A DNA stretch of 5,799 bases from Collinsella sp. (GTDB taxonomy: Bacteria; Actinomycetota; Coriobacteriia; Coriobacteriales; Coriobacteriaceae), in NCBI GenBank assembly GCA_019414265.1, contig DXMJ01000050.1:1-5799 (forward strand), read 5' to 3'. Under the pieces are notes generated by a model, which did no database searches, was not told the DNA's origin, and worked only from the letters and a program-made list of their open reading frames with translations. Shown piece by piece: positions 5,791 to 5,799 of this stretch. Position numbers and translations under genes: made by a program. Within the stretch, counting starts at the first letter, position 1, and each line of letters starts with the position of its first letter.

Positions 5791-5799
5791 ATGCGAGTC
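5791..5799 (+). CDS. Probable start of IS transposase orfA, cut by the window edge
   Basis: Only three codons (Met-Arg-Val) are visible. The call rests on GGGAGG 6 bases upstream and on the IS150-like end just before it, where IS3-family elements place orfA. Protein sequence gives no evidence by itself. Confidence 0.35.

Larger units (their letters stand above)
5746..5799 (+). mobile_element. Left end of an IS3-family (IS150-like) insertion sequence, partial
   Basis: From 5746 the sequence starts TGAACTGCCTCCCATTTCC, continues with TGGACATGAGAAATGG, and closely follows the pattern of the IS150 left inverted repeat as I remember it (TGTACTGCACCCATTTTG, then TGGACGATGAAATGG). It begins with the TG typical of IS3-family ends. 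It marks exactly where the nuclease frame loses its upstream part. A ribosome binding site and ATG follow at the position expected for the first transposase ORF. The element runs off the window. No alignment was run. Confidence 0.65.

Overview
The window looks like chromosomal DNA from a GC-rich Gram-positive bacterium. I think it is a Coriobacteriia/Collinsella-type actinobacterium. That assignment is an inference from codon use, Shine-Dalgarno style, the Tat-lipoprotein binding protein, an EF-G-like paralog typical of Actinobacteria, and the style of the intergenic palindromes. No marker gene proves it.

Region 1 (1-2667, + strand) is a complete polar amino acid ABC uptake operon. It has a candidate promoter and a 20-bp dyad, then a Tat/lipobox substrate-binding lipoprotein (143-1003), a single HisM/GlnP-type permease whose ATG overlaps the previous stop (1003-1656), and a GlnQ/HisP-type ATPase (about 1830-2594). 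It ends at a strong intrinsic terminator (2628-2667). Together the three proteins would capture an amino acid outside the membrane and pump it in using ATP. A 173-base non-coding spacer with three hairpins separates permease and ATPase. It looks like an inserted, possibly dispersed, extragenic element.

Region 2 (2668-5049, + strand) is a single-gene unit. A candidate promoter is followed by a GC-rich, structured leader of about 160 bases, a perfect AAGGAGG, and a 691-codon elongation-factor-G-like protein (2904-4979). Domains II-V look like normal EF-G, but the GTPase domain has lost the consensus in G3 (DAPCY instead of DTPGH), G4 (NRLS instead of NKxD) and G5 (GDC instead of GSA). This is the most interesting protein in the window. 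The unit ends in a GNRA-capped terminator that should work in both directions.

Region 3 (5047-5799) holds a 7-bp-arm palindrome and then, on the - strand, the 3' part of a DNA-entry/EndA-like DNA/RNA non-specific nuclease (5108-5745). The nuclease frame has no start codon before position 5545. Its upstream end meets what looks like the left terminus of an IS3-family, IS150-like insertion sequence (5746 to the window edge), complete with a 12-bp hairpin that contains the Shine-Dalgarno of a transposase ORF starting at 5791. The simplest reading is a secreted nuclease gene disrupted by an IS insertion near its 5' end.

I did not find CRISPR arrays, tRNA or rRNA genes, or a defence system in the window.
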